Part shown: positions 51,601 through 54,720 of the stretch, one piece after another
How the letters are laid out: each line of letters opens with the position of its first letter
Numbering within the stretch: position 1 is the stretch's first letter
Source: Spisula solida
Lineage: Eukaryota; Mollusca; Bivalvia; Venerida; Mactridae
Assembly: GCA_947247005.1 (NCBI GenBank)
Contig: OX365944.1
Coordinates: 26,759,501 to 26,823,500, forward strand
Length of the DNA stretch: 64,000 nucleotides
Direction: 5' to 3'
Notes under the pieces: generated by a model
The model's database searches: none
Told to the model about the DNA's origin: nothing
What the model saw: the letters and a program-made list of their open reading frames with translations, nothing else
Program-made: the position numbers and the translations under genes

Positions 51601-52810
51601 TGTAGTTATGAAGTATTTTTACATCAAAAATTCTATAGGGTATTAATACAGTTCAATCACATGTGAATTACATAATTCACAAAGCATGTTGAAAGACAAA
51701 TTAGCGCTTTTTTTCAAGAAAAAATACTGAGTGGATGATATCGAGAGTGGTAAAAAATGCTTATTTGCACCAAATCTTTTATAAAGCAACTGTCAGTGGC
51801 CTTCTTTTACATCAATATTTGGTTAGGTTGGAAAATCACGATATACAAAAATTCAAGCCCAATCTGTGAGGCAGCACCTTTAAACTATTTGAGGTATTGG
51901 CTTGAAACTTGGTATGTGAATAGATGACAACTAGGATCAGTACAGTGACTTTGAAATTATCTCCCTTTGATTAAACAAGTAACAAACATTTACGGCGGGG
52001 GAATGGCCATGTGAACGTGGCTCTTGTTAACATTGGGTTTTATTTGAAATAATTATATTTATAACCTCTGTCCATTCGAATAAACGAGATTCAACTGTTA
52101 GCATTACTATCACCATAGTAAATGAGGAGGTATATTATATTCCTTTTGCACATGTCTGTCGGTCTGTCTGTGTGTACCAGACAGTTACAGATCGTGAACT
52201 CGTGAACAATTGCGCATATGATCTTCAAACTTTATAGGGTAATTAGTCCTTATCAGGGGATGATCCCTATTGAGTTTTAGGGTCAGTAGGTCAAGGTCGC
52301 TATCAGTTTTAACAGCAATGCATTGTTGACTGCCCTGTGGAATTCATGTTTAACAAATATATTTAGTTTCATATTCGGTTCATTTTAAACAGCTTTCTAC
52401 GATCCGTGTACCCTCTCTACCTTCGATATCATCTCCCAACTTCTGGACAAACGAGCCGTGATCTCAGTCATTAGTCATTCGGTTATCATCGGAACATTCC
52501 AGAGACAGGTTAATATATTCTCCTGTGACGATGGTTATGGTAAAATACTCTAAGAAGTTGTCAGTTGCTTGCGATCGAAAGATCAATTTTACGATTAATT
52601 CTAGTACAACAGGTTAGGTCCAACGGTATACGATATTAACATAAATGTTGCGTTATTTGTTAATTACAGAAAAGAAGAAGAGAGCAACAGAACCAAGATC
52701 CGTTCGATACAAGGTTCGAGATTACCACAATAACTTCGAGGCTAGATGGGCAAATCAACACATATTGTATTAATATAGACATCTCTGTTACATTCTCTGT
52801 GTTTCGATGA
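312..52810 (+). CDS. Multi-module Hedgehog-N-like gene (18 exons seen, 5' partial)
   Basis: This is the span of one split gene; exons are listed separately. Eighteen exons (312-484, 1462-1626, 3059-3209, 5000-5135, 8014-8145, 11842-11921, 35608-35796, 36203-36381, 37026-37164, 37975-38143, 42114-42319, 43832-43946, 44450-44649, 47757-47945, 49231-49421, 50905-51085, 52393-52508, 52670-52810) all have AG acceptors and GT donors. They join in one open frame, with intron phases 0,0,1,2,2,1,1,0,1,2,1,2,1,1,0,1,0. The start lies left of the window. Exons 4-8 encode a Hedgehog N-terminal signalling domain. Exons 1-3 and 9-11 look like two more divergent copies of that fold. No Hint (autoprocessing) domain is seen. 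Hedgehog-fold proteins are normally secreted, so an extracellular or cell-surface role is likely, but no signal peptide can be checked. The function is unknown. Confidence 0.82.
485..1461 (+). other. Intron, no further feature seen
   Basis: AT-rich intron between exons 1 and 2. A short GC-rich duplication ('gcggcctagc') lies near 748-800. I see no gene, mobile element or long repeat. Confidence 0.6.
1462..1626 (+). CDS. Exon 2 of the Hh-like gene: module A core
   Basis: The acceptor is 'tttgtttag' and the donor 'gttgag|gtaaac', both phase 0, giving 55 residues. It contains VKLLRGFITSDESSDSDG followed by YLQSGCAAELGI. The latter aligns with the hedgehog/M15 peptidase motif H-x-x-G-x-A-x-D, with H replaced by L and D by E. 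The same layout (VVRGF, acidic loop, H-x-x-G-x-A) recurs in exon 10. In the family this strand carries the first two zinc ligands, so this copy probably does not bind zinc canonically. Confidence 0.78.
1627..3058 (+). other. Intron, nothing recognised
   Basis: AT-rich intron. An open - strand stretch at 2404-2661 has no recognisable motif, reaches stops at both ends and has intron-like composition, so I do not call it a gene. Confidence 0.6.
3059..3209 (+). CDS. Exon 3 of the Hh-like gene: end of module A
   Basis: The acceptor is 'attttacag' and the donor 'gaag|gtctag', entering phase 0 and leaving phase 1. It encodes 50 residues starting REMRDLYVKLQ. The segment RVHFHMSG matches the hedgehog strand AHIHCSVK, so module A keeps the C-terminal H-x-H that supplies the last zinc ligand in Sonic hedgehog. 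An acidic linker (GPEETGFQFVVEGEPG) leads to the Hedgehog-like module. Reading through the donor stays open for about 17 more codons, so a slightly longer exon is possible, but phase with exon 4 supports this end. Confidence 0.75.
3682..3796. repeat. 19-bp short tandem repeat
   Basis: Four to five imperfect copies of catagacgccattatttat, in the intron between exons 3 and 4. A non-coding AT-rich stretch follows up to 4620. Confidence 0.85.
4627..4850. repeat. 44-bp minisatellite, five near-identical copies
   Basis: Unit begins gtttaaataccgcaacatac and ends gaaaatcatca. The five copies are virtually identical, implying recent expansion. It is intronic, about 150 bp upstream of exon 4, and carries no exon sequence. 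Confidence 0.95.
5000..5135 (+). CDS. Exon 4 of the Hh-like gene: N-terminus of the Hedgehog domain
   Basis: The acceptor is 'tttttccag' and the donor 'aaaag|gtaata', entering phase 1 and leaving phase 2, for about 45 residues. LGDIDGKITRNMTEFKRL is the diagnostic segment: in Sonic hedgehog the corresponding stretch is [21 protein letters not shown]. The preceding FSEHYPDKFTHNRVLG matches the family's YKQFIPNVAEKTLG. The hedgehog N-terminal palmitoylated CGPGRG motif is absent, as expected for an internal module. An earlier donor (atg|gtaaaa at 5101/5102) exists but would remove the conserved GKITRN. Confidence 0.85.
5136..6650 (+). other. Intron, AT-rich, nothing recognised
   Basis: No coding exon, LINE or long tandem repeat seen. 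A tandem 'gtcaacttccggtta' doublet occurs near 6078-6108. Confidence 0.55.
6655..7090 (+). repeat. Dispersed bivalve-type repeat with internal duplication
   Basis: Contains 'gcgtgcgtccgtccgatttcg' followed by two diverged units of about 140 bp. Each has 'cttatatttggcatgaatgtt', 'acctccat' and 'ggtcaaggtcacggttggag'-type text. This layout (GTCCGTCC start, then repeated 'ggcatgaa' and 'ggtcaaggtca' blocks) resembles the repeats at 33.6, 39.7 and 51.2 kb. The apparent 125-codon open frame here is repeat sequence, not a gene. Confidence 0.6.
8014..8145 (+). CDS. Exon 5 of the Hh-like gene: Cys-rich insert in the Hedgehog domain
   Basis: The acceptor is 'ggtttcag' and the donor 'cagag|gtaggt', phase 2 on both sides. 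It encodes LVQYQGTYIEFENSEGG, matching hedgehog's ELTPNYNPDIIFKDEENTG. It then has about 20 extra residues with three cysteines (SWCGEHGITCPSACADG) before NTVNQR, which resumes the hedgehog alignment at LMTQR. The last codon is split with exon 6. The ATG-less exon shows strong codon continuity and is bounded by good splice sites. The Cys insert is not in canonical hedgehogs and may form an extra disulphide loop. Confidence 0.82.
8255..8845. other. GC-rich, CpG-dense intronic block
   Basis: A stretch of about 590 bp that is clearly richer in G+C and CpG than its surroundings. It carries many dispersed 'cccga'/'tcggg' words (for example 'ttcggggatgcctc' and 'cacatcggga'). Open frames exist on both strands but show no recognisable motif. 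It could be an old mobile element or a regulatory CpG island. Similar 'cccgaacga' wording occurs at 15.59-15.73 kb, favouring a repeat. Confidence 0.4.
9741..11040. repeat. 44-bp minisatellite, about 30 copies
   Basis: Unit is approximately catgtaaatacaccaccaaa followed by catcacagacactcagtatgtggc. Copies have 43 or 44 bp, with variants 'agagactcg' and 'agacactcag' alternating in higher-order blocks. It abuts directly the 77-bp array that follows. Open frames within it on both strands only reflect the lack of stops in the unit. Confidence 0.97.
11041..11841 (+). repeat. 77-bp minisatellite made from the exon 6 acceptor
   Basis: About ten copies of a 77-bp unit. Each contains 'gcatgttacagatgcgctga' followed by 'tctagtgatgccttacat', which is the 3' splice site and first 30 or so bases of exon 6 (ttacag|atgcgctgatcgagtgatgtc) with minor changes. 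The true exon is the last, extended copy. The array therefore presents about ten decoy acceptors upstream of the genuine one. Reading from a decoy in the exon's phase meets a stop (the TGA of 'ccatatga') before the next copy. Confidence 0.9.
11842..11921 (+). CDS. Exon 6 of the Hh-like gene: central helix of the Hedgehog domain
   Basis: The acceptor is 'tatattacag' and the donor 'caatg|gtaatt', entering phase 2 and leaving phase 1, for 80 bp. It encodes CADRVMSNRLLSVISKLQ, which together with the NQR of exon 5 matches hedgehog's TQRCKDKLNALAISVMN. The intron falls inside the Arg codon before the conserved Cys. From memory, vertebrate hedgehog intron 1 sits at this same place, which supports homology. 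The exon start is duplicated in the 77-bp array upstream. Confidence 0.8.
11922..15280 (+). other. First part of a 24-kb intron, nothing recognised
   Basis: AT-rich intronic DNA. Short open frames on both strands have no motif, no splice context and no composition bias. I see no LINE or long tandem repeat up to the first MITE at 15286. Confidence 0.5.
15286..15505. mobile_element. TA-flanked MITE, copy 1
   Basis: The terminal inverted repeats are ctgttttatcaaa and tttgataaaacag, bounded on both sides by TA, as expected for Tc1/mariner-type non-autonomous elements. The interior ('cttaatgttacgctcaaattt', 'gctccatttacca', 'gtttacg-tttccgtaagt') is shared with the copy at 17650-17882. No coding capacity. 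Confidence 0.75.
15540..15740. other. CpG-rich patch with 'cccga' words
   Basis: A short segment with repeated 'cccgaa' and 'cccgat' motifs, similar in wording to the block at 8255-8845. It may be a fragment of the same unrecognised repeat family. Confidence 0.3.
16250..16338 (+). repeat. Left arm of a ~90-bp inverted repeat pair
   Basis: gagcttcatcttgagattta through ttaattgagatggttttg is matched in inverted orientation at 19826-19913, about 3.5 kb away, at roughly 90 percent by eye. The pair could be the ends of a 3.7-kb DNA element enclosing the 45-bp array and a MITE. I could not find a convincing target-site duplication. Confidence 0.6.
16530..17135. repeat. 45-bp minisatellite, about 13 copies
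   Basis: Near-identical units beginning gtgagtgtaagtcatatact. Because 45 is divisible by three, the array reads as an artefactual 201-codon open frame of a 15-residue repeat. High identity suggests recent expansion. Confidence 0.97.
17650..17882. mobile_element. TA-associated MITE, copy 2
   Basis: Same family as 15286-15505. The left end is tgttttatcaaagcactt and the right end aagtgctttgataaaaca, giving a cleaner 18-bp inverted repeat than copy 1. Internal sequence is collinear but diverged, so the two copies are independent insertions of an old family. Confidence 0.7.
17883..19825. other. Intronic, nothing recognised
   Basis: AT-rich. No coding motif, LINE or tandem array seen. Confidence 0.5.
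19826..19913 (-). repeat. Right arm of the ~90-bp inverted repeat pair
   Basis: Reverse complement of 16250-16338, ending ctcaagatgaagctc. See that entry for the possible element it bounds. Confidence 0.6.
20368..20620 (+). repeat. Left inverted terminus: ~48-bp tandem units
   Basis: About four and a half copies of a unit around 'aaaaaatcgaatgtcgtcca' and 'gctcgacatacgacattgga'. Each unit is itself partly palindromic (gaatgtcgtcc ... ggacgacattc), so single strands could fold locally as well as with the other arm. Confidence 0.9.
22220..22735 (-). pseudogene. Possible decayed coding stretch, unassigned
   Basis: Inside the foldback element, the - strand has three overlapping open pieces in different frames. 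One contains RMKDDQFIPKVSVYLACSH, one YQLTIVRNVRWLSILHRM, and one SFQEICSLKLKDILVYNC. Amino-acid composition looks protein-like rather than random, but I recognise no family and frames shift twice. It could be a captured host fragment or another transposon remnant. Confidence that this was ever coding is low. Confidence 0.25.
22730..23074 (-). pseudogene. Mariner-type transposase fossil (N-terminal half)
   Basis: Read on the - strand, HQISAPWVSYLLTSEQTERR, then an in-frame stop, then NFLIKLIAIDDTWIRYF and KTRQNYRGIRHADSH, match the mariner order: ARWVPRLLT-EQ, NFL-RIVT-DETW (containing the first catalytic Asp), then the K-Q-WRH-DSP segment. A TAA sits where the family has a D-P-E/D-type loop just before NFL. 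The C-terminal catalytic residues and the terminal repeats are not found, so this is a dead fragment. Confidence 0.7.
24010..24472 (-). repeat. Right inverted terminus: ~48-bp tandem units
   Basis: About seven to eight units in inverted orientation to the left arm, ending ccaacttcacacagct. It is longer than the left arm, and its inner units have variants with a doubled 'gtcgtccaat', so the two arms have diverged in copy number. Confidence 0.9.
24602..24651. repeat. (TA)n microsatellite
   Basis: About 50 bases of nearly pure TA dinucleotide, interrupted once by 'tgta'. It lies between inverted 'aggtacatgaaaagtg' and 'cacttttcatggacct' flanks (24579 and 24661), which make a hairpin-prone stem of about 16 bp. 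Confidence 0.9.
24900..25196. mobile_element. TA-flanked MITE (~300 bp)
   Basis: The terminal inverted repeats are tcctttccgctacca and tggtagcggaaagga, flanked by TA on both sides. The interior is non-coding. This fits a Tc1/mariner-type non-autonomous element, in a different family from the copies at 15.3 and 17.7 kb. Confidence 0.75.
25197..27229. other. Intronic, nothing recognised
   Basis: AT-rich. Short open frames only, none with motifs. Confidence 0.5.
27230..28167 (-). repeat. 51-bp satellite, left block
   Basis: About 18 units around 'cagattgaccaacactatag' and 'caacatagcctataagtcat'. 51 is divisible by three, so the - strand is an artefactual 307-codon frame of a 17-residue repeat (MLFMTYRLCCYSVGQSD). 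It is interrupted at 28168 by a LINE and resumes at 31275. Confidence 0.95.
28341..29735 (-). pseudogene. LINE reverse transcriptase, palm to C-terminus
   Basis: It contains GLKQGEPLSPLLFLLFIND and the catalytic FADDIVMF, then the thumb (TKICVFEK, FIYLGVKFTYNGNMSG, LYGAEVWG). A Cys/His cluster CILCNQNVVESEYHFMLCC near the C-terminus resembles the zinc-binding tail found in several LINE clades. One in-frame TAG at 29484-29486 lies between DPKSL and SQIDNIYQYSETWGLKINVN. The frame then runs to a natural stop at 28341. Confidence 0.85.
29735..30690. mobile_element. Insertion splitting the LINE, with hairpin end
   Basis: The reverse transcriptase reads ...NMIKCIY before and NVVQSCIKMS after this block, so about 950 bp has been inserted between adjacent codons. 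Its left end contains a long palindrome at about 29743-29878. The arms are cttacatgagtgtc ... gacactcatgtaag, with the inner core gataaaatgcgaggctctgc / cgagcattttatc. The rest is non-coding. Exact ends and target duplication are uncertain. Confidence 0.65.
30691..31274 (-). pseudogene. LINE reverse transcriptase, fingers and palm start
   Basis: It contains PASWVKGVIVPIYKKGDTGN, PSNYRGITLVNVIGKIFS, DSQFGFRDGRSTAAAIFLLH and FIDYQRAFDTVNHDALW, which are the early conserved blocks of non-LTR reverse transcriptases, including the first catalytic Asp (in FIDYQRAFD). The upstream region DESINVEQLDRSITIDEI is the usual linker before the domain. It is truncated at 31274 by the insertion boundary. Confidence 0.88.
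31275..32097 (-). repeat. 51-bp satellite, right block
   Basis: Continuation of the array at 27230-28167 after the LINE, about 16 units, with the tail variant 'ataaacaatatgtcag' predominating. The array would be continuous without the LINE. Confidence 0.95.
32098..33060. other. Intronic, nothing recognised
   Basis: AT-rich, no gene or long repeat seen. Confidence 0.5.
33105..33400. repeat. Degenerate ~14-16-bp tandem repeat, block 1
   Basis: Imperfect copies of 'acggacacaaacata'. A second block of the same repeat lies at 34145-34445, separated by the hairpin-headed dispersed repeat in between, so the two were probably one array. Confidence 0.8.
33637..34140. repeat. Dispersed repeat with terminal hairpin, inside the degenerate array
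   Basis: Starts with the palindrome tgctccccgaaaattcgggg(gagca) and 'gtacgtccgtccgtcg'. It has two internal diverged units ('ataactcaaa-agtat-tgag', 'gaaacttcataggtg'). Outer text catgtgtcgtcc (33605) is mirrored by ggacgacacatg (34112), suggesting inverted ends. It shares wording with 51240-52025. Confidence 0.55.
34145..34445. repeat. Degenerate ~14-16-bp tandem repeat, block 2
   Basis: Copies of 'acggacacaaa' with 'gagacggacacatcgt' variants. Open frames across it are artefacts. Confidence 0.8.
34446..35607 (+). other. End of the 24-kb intron, nothing recognised
   Basis: No motif-bearing frame or long repeat. It ends at the exon 7 acceptor. Confidence 0.5.
35608..35796 (+). CDS. Exon 7 of the Hh-like gene: Hedgehog metal-site region
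   Basis: The acceptor is 'gttatttcag' and the donor 'agag|gtagga', phase 1 both sides, for about 63 residues. VLEAWDEAYDG aligns with hedgehog's VTEGWDEDGHH, keeping the Glu and the first Asp of the calcium site. TDTLHYEGRAVKVTVSSGDS aligns with ESLHYEGRAVDITTSDRD. The first zinc-ligand His is kept but the Asp ligand is Lys. NKLGELSKYTICLGADYVEHR aligns without gaps to [21 protein letters not shown]. This is the strongest single piece of hedgehog evidence in the window. Confidence 0.9.
36203..36381 (+). CDS. Exon 8 of the Hh-like gene: end of Hedgehog domain plus linker
   Basis: The acceptor is 'gtttttacag' and the donor 'gacgg|gtatgc', entering phase 1 and leaving phase 0. TYLYIAVKK aligns with hedgehog's AHIHCSVKA; both histidines are tyrosines, so the last zinc ligand is lost. 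The following YLPGGAKVMFPNMELLEV weakly resembles the beginning of a Hint domain (CFPGSATV), but the catalytic Cys would be Tyr. Only about 50 residues follow before the next module, too few for Hint. Confidence 0.85.
36765..36830. repeat. 13-bp AT-rich tandem repeat
   Basis: Five copies of gtaaataatatat, intronic, between exons 8 and 9. Confidence 0.85.
37026..37164 (+). CDS. Exon 9 of the Hh-like gene: start of module B
   Basis: The acceptor is 'atttttcag' and the donor 'ggag|gtaata', entering phase 0 and leaving phase 1, for 46 residues. RQFVSKNYRYFRLSPRIH parallels exon 1 (SRFMSPDSRYLRAHPTFI). It probably forms the same first helix of the fold in the second copy. Confidence 0.82.
37975..38143 (+). 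CDS. Exon 10 of the Hh-like gene: module B core
   Basis: The donor is 'atacag|gtaggt' (phase 2). The chosen acceptor 'atgaccacag' at 37974 gives the required phase 1 entry and joins ...TEAGD to PNIEIEVVRGFMSN. An acceptor at 37956 is also phase-compatible and adds six residues. The attractive 'attatgcag' at 37886 is open but would need phase 0, so I reject it. RHNRGMAMQI fits H-x-x-G-x-A-x-D with Gln replacing Asp, so module B keeps the first His ligand. VVRGF parallels exon 2. Confidence 0.68.
38144..39710 (+). other. Intron, nothing recognised
   Basis: AT-rich stretch without exon, LINE or array, up to the repeat at 39713. Confidence 0.5.
39713..40680. mobile_element. Bivalve-type dispersed element with ~180-bp internal repeats
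   Basis: Starts 'agctcacctgtcacaaagtg' with 'cgtccgtcgtccgtccgtc', contains five diverged units around 'ccttgtgtagtcactagagg' and 'tcaagttcgatattgggtca', and ends 'gacaggtgagcgacctaggg' + 'ccctttgggccctcttgt'. The ends carry opposed ctcacctg / caggtgag motifs. It is non-coding. Related ends occur at 57217-58178 and 58588-59250, so this is a family. Confidence 0.65.
41161..41740. repeat. 30-bp minisatellite, about 19 copies
   Basis: Unit tgcattacattgagctaggg + tcagtcgggc. The length is a multiple of three, giving an artefactual 191-codon frame. Single-base variants (c/t at the unit end) mark subtypes. Intronic, between exons 10 and 11. Confidence 0.97.
42114..42319 (+). CDS. Exon 11 of the Hh-like gene: end of module B
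   Basis: The acceptor is 'ttatttcag' (phase 2) and the donor 'ccagag|gttcgt' (phase 1, weak consensus), for about 69 residues. LLHTAIDKCAPRFY followed by ADSVFVDVRPKF parallels exon 3's helix and final strand, with the H-x-H position read as F-V-D. The exon's last 17 bases and the donor are the founder of the 26-bp array that follows. Reading past the donor meets a TAA at 42346. Confidence 0.82.
42303..43625 (+). repeat. 26-bp minisatellite made from the exon 11 donor
   Basis: About 50 copies of aatataatctatccagaggt + tcgtgt. The first copy is the end of exon 11 itself (atataatctagccagag|gttcgtgta), so each unit repeats the exon tail and its 5' splice site. Some units have lost two or four bases. 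A TAA reached just after the first donor means any downstream decoy donor would truncate the protein. Confidence 0.92.
43832..43946 (+). CDS. Exon 12 of the Hh-like gene: linker with basic end
   Basis: The acceptor is 'tattacag' and the donor 'gaagag|gtacgt', entering phase 1 and leaving phase 2. It encodes GGKIVDPENVTSACLYQTKP and QSYSFQHEHSEIVKRK. With exon 13 it builds the basic run VKRKRRKRSS, a candidate furin-type cleavage site. No family is recognised for this segment. A potential N-glycosylation site (NVT) is present. Confidence 0.75.
44450..44649 (+). CDS. Exon 13 of the Hh-like gene: Cys-containing segment
   Basis: The acceptor is 'gtttttacaag' and the donor 'gatg|gtatgt', entering phase 2 and leaving phase 1, for about 67 residues. 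It begins RRKRSSDADSC and has cysteines at CVPTRYTHFC and GCFGDCGTCLDG. MDDVIRMLDLKHYPV looks helical. The Cys-rich end recalls the exon 5 insert (SWCGEHGITCPSACADG), so it may start a fourth, more diverged module. No known domain is recognised. Confidence 0.78.
45060..47047 (+). mobile_element. Decayed LINE with (GATA)n tail
   Basis: Reverse transcriptase pieces lie in three frames: SKAFDMVNHEKLLYKLHFYG and SSGVPQGSVLGPLLILIYIN (45.85-46.28 kb), DTAIYLLLSN through AKYLGITISNDLHV (46.28-46.55 kb), and TLVRPQLEYSSSVWSPHTN with LELVQRRAARW (46.60-46.92 kb). Upstream text (KHHCRKETKLAYQNYIED) is the linker, with many stops. The 3' end has 'cccttgcggggttt' and a gatagatagat tail. It is older than the LINE at 28-31 kb and lies in the intron between exons 13 and 14. 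Confidence 0.82.
47757..47945 (+). CDS. Exon 14 of the Hh-like gene, with repeated 3' end
   Basis: The acceptor is 'aatattccag' and the donor 'tagtcg|gtaagt' (strong), phase 1 both sides, for about 63 residues. It includes MDSKTEHCNNFLHWVDFTLN and CEDGHHCVENAPLFSLV. The final 17 residues and the donor are the founder of the 90-bp array downstream. Five further donors, each 90 bp apart, are in the same phase with no stop until 48440. Exon ends at 47945, 48035, 48125, 48215, 48305 or 48395 would therefore all join exon 15 correctly. Confidence 0.8.
47893..48985 (+). repeat. 90-bp minisatellite made from the exon 14 donor
   Basis: About twelve copies of a unit combining the exon tail (catcattgtgtggagaacgca ... 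ttcactagtcg) with the first 39 or so intron bases (gtaagtccgtgtatgtgtta, gctggactgctgtatacttg). The first six are in frame, each coding a 30-residue unit with two cysteines (CDGGHHCVENSPLFSLV plus GKSVYVLAGLLYT). Later copies carry small indels and stops. Confidence 0.93.
49231..49421 (+). CDS. Exon 15 of the Hh-like gene
   Basis: The acceptor is 'tcttttccag' and the donor 'cttgag|gtaatc', entering phase 1 and leaving phase 0, for about 64 residues. It encodes PAVEKIYRPDPQKSVEAEL, then NPALRLLEDLYTIHASG and VVKFWVKDDTEMTALKRQLE. The sequence is protein-like with alternating helix and strand. It may be a third degenerate module but lacks the G-x-A motif, so I do not assign a domain. Confidence 0.8.
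49643..50535. mobile_element. ~0.9-kb TA-flanked MITE/DNA element
   Basis: The ends aggatgctggagcg and cgctccaacatcct form inverted repeats with one mismatch and are flanked by TA. The interior is very AT-rich and carries two copies of gtgggtggggtaaaa (49844 and 50193). The 81-codon frame inside has no motif. It is non-autonomous. Confidence 0.75.
50905..51085 (+). CDS. Exon 16 of the Hh-like gene
   Basis: The acceptor is 'atcactcag' and the donor 'ccaccag|gtatag', entering phase 0 and leaving phase 1, for 60 residues. It encodes VVMLYNTNVTLIKIYVTRYN, then VVEQAARTMVNNGCPDVVRE and TPYEILEVPPG. The helix with NNGCPDVV recalls the helix of module B (TAIDKCAPRFY). It contains a potential glycosylation site (NVT). 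No named domain. Confidence 0.82.
51240..52025. repeat. Dispersed repeat ('cccccgtcgaaggcgaaggg') hosting a nested MITE
   Basis: Starts 'tatcccccgtcgaaggcgaa' and 'attcgtccgtcccacatttt', has two diverged units ('cttggtatgtgaatagatg-caactagga', 'aaattatctccctttgatta'), and ends 'tacggcgggggaatggccat'. Its second unit is interrupted at 51459-51880 by a MITE. Confidence 0.65.
51459..51880. mobile_element. 422-bp TA-flanked MITE nested in a repeat
   Basis: The inverted ends aagggactgcctcacatatt / aatctgtgaggcagcacctt are bounded by TA on both sides (51457-51458, 51881-51882). Removing it restores the host repeat reading 'gtccagagcata-aactatttgaggtattgg', so the order of events is clear. Non-coding. 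Confidence 0.8.
52393..52508 (+). CDS. Exon 17 of the Hh-like gene
   Basis: The acceptor is 'cattttaaacag' and the donor 'agacag|gttaat', entering phase 1 and leaving phase 0, for 39 residues. It encodes FYDPCTLSTFDIISQLLDKR and AVISVISHSVIIGTFQRQ. It has no internal Met, which is why simple ORF scanning misses it. Phase fits both neighbours. No domain recognised. Confidence 0.72.
52670..52810 (+). CDS. Exon 18 of the Hh-like gene: C-terminus and stop
   Basis: The acceptor is 'gttaattacag' with phase 0 entry, and the frame runs to TGA at 52808-52810. It begins KRRREQQNQDPFDTRFEITT and ends ISVTFSVFR. The basic KRRRE could be a second cleavage site. The end is less certain, because a donor inside this stretch cannot be excluded and I do not see an obvious AATAAA nearby. 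Confidence 0.6.
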   Translation, partial: KRRREQQNQDPFDTRFEITTITSRLDGQINTYCINIDISVTFSVFR

Positions 52811-53384
52811 CTTTTCACAAATTTCAATGTCTAACATTTTAAATATGTAATGTGATCTATAAATGTGTTTTCTTTTGCGTAAAATGCTGCCTTTTCGACA
52901 TGTAGCATGTACGAGTGGCGTTAAATATACTGTGGGACGGAGCCTTAGGGCTGCGAAGTACAGACGATCAAATATATAAAAGATTCTTAATACACAATCC
53001 TTTAATCTGATAATCCTCAACGAAATACACCTTTTGAGACCTGAACTTTGTAGGTGAAATGCATTTTATAGTAATTTCCAAGAACAACCTTAAGACACTG
53101 TAAAATGCCCCCTTACAAACTTCTAGACTCAAACAGACTTCCTTACATTGTTTTTGTTCTCGCAAGGACTCGATTCCGGTGAATATGGCTGCTGTGGAAG
53201 GTGCATCCCTTTATCGGCCTTCAAAACTCCTGGTTTTCTTGATATTTGTGTGAAAAATAGCCTTGGCTAAGGCATACATGTAAACGATTCCAATGCATGA
53301 ATGAATGTCTTTTATTTAAATGCATTTTTGCACTATTTTCAATACGGCTTTTCGCAGTATGTTAGGCTACTAACCAATACCCAG

Positions 53385-53985
53385 TTGTACCCTACACTGT
53401 CTGATTTGCTTTTACTTGTTGTACCCTATACAGTCTGATTTGCTTTAACTTGTTGTACCCAATACAGTCTGATTTAAATTCCTATTACTTGTTGTACCCT
53501 ATACAGTCTGATTTGATTTTACTTGTTGTACCCAATACAGTCTGATTTAAATTCCATTTCCTTGTTGTACCCTATACAGTCTGATTTGCTTTAACTTGTT
53601 GTATCCAATACAGTCTGATTTAATTTCCTTTTACTTGTTGTACCCTATACAGTCTGATTTGGTTTTACTTATTGTACCCTATACTGTCTGACTTCCTTTT
53701 ACTTGTTGTACCCTATACAGTCTGATTTGATTTTACTTGTTGTACCCAATACAGTCTGATTTGATTTTACTTGTTGTACCCTATACAGTCTGATTGATTT
53801 TACTTGTTGTACCCAATACAGTCTGATTTGCTTTTACTTATTGTACCCTATACTGTCTGACTTCCTTTTACTTGTTGTACCCTATACAGTCTGATTTGAT
53901 TTTACTTGTTGTACCCTATACAGTCTGATTTGCTTTTACTTGTTGTACCCTACACAGTCTGATTTCCTTTTACTTGTACAAGGTA
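53385..53985. repeat. ~34-bp minisatellite, about 17 copies
   Basis: Imperfect units around cttgttgtaccctatacagt + ctgatttgctttta, downstream of the stop of the Hh-like gene, possibly in its 3' UTR or just beyond. Confidence 0.93.
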
Positions 53986-54149
53986 GTTATAATAACTTGC
54001 AGAAATATAATATCATACTTTCTGTCTTGTAGTCAATTGACCCCTGAACATATGATGTGAAATTCAGTATACAGGTTCATCTTTGTTAGCATTCATGAAA
54101 GTTGGTAATAATGACTTCGCAATATCTTTCAAATCGAACAGAATGTTAT

Positions 54150-54720
54150 GACCTTCCCCACCACCTAGGAATCGAACCCGTACATAGTCGATGGAAGCTC
54201 ACTCCAGCAGATGACCTCAATCACCAGGAGTATGAGACCTGATATTCCAGGGACTCCAGCAGATGACCACAATCACCAGGAGTGTGCGACCTGACCCAGG
54301 CTCTCCAGCAGATGACCACAATCACCAGGAGTATGTGACCTGATATTCCAGGCTCTCCAGCAGATGACCTCAATCACCAGGAGTATGTGACCTGATATTC
54401 CAGGGACTCCAGCAGATGACCTCAATCACCAGGAGTATGTGACCTGATATTCCAGGCTCTCCAGCAGATGACCTCAATCTCCAGGAGTATGTGACCTGAT
54501 ATTCCAGGCTCTCCAGCAGATGACCTCAATCACCAGGAGTATGTGACCTGATATTCCAGGCTCTCCAGCAGATGACCACAATCAGATGTTCCTAGAGTAT
54601 GTGACCTTCCCCACCATATAGGAATCGAACCTGTAGCAATTTGATGGAAGCTTACTCCAGCAGATGACCACAATCACCAGGAGTATGTGACCTGCCATAC
54701 CAGGAATCGCATCCGAGTGA
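54150..54720. repeat. 52-bp minisatellite flanked by tRNA-like B-box text
   Basis: About nine units of tccagcagatgacctcaatc + accaggagtatgtgacctga + tattccaggctc. Both ends carry 'ccccacca--taggaatcgaac', whose reverse complement reads ggttcgattccta, a match to the RNA polymerase III B box. The array may therefore have expanded inside a tRNA-derived SINE on the - strand. A clear A box is not visible. Confidence 0.8.
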
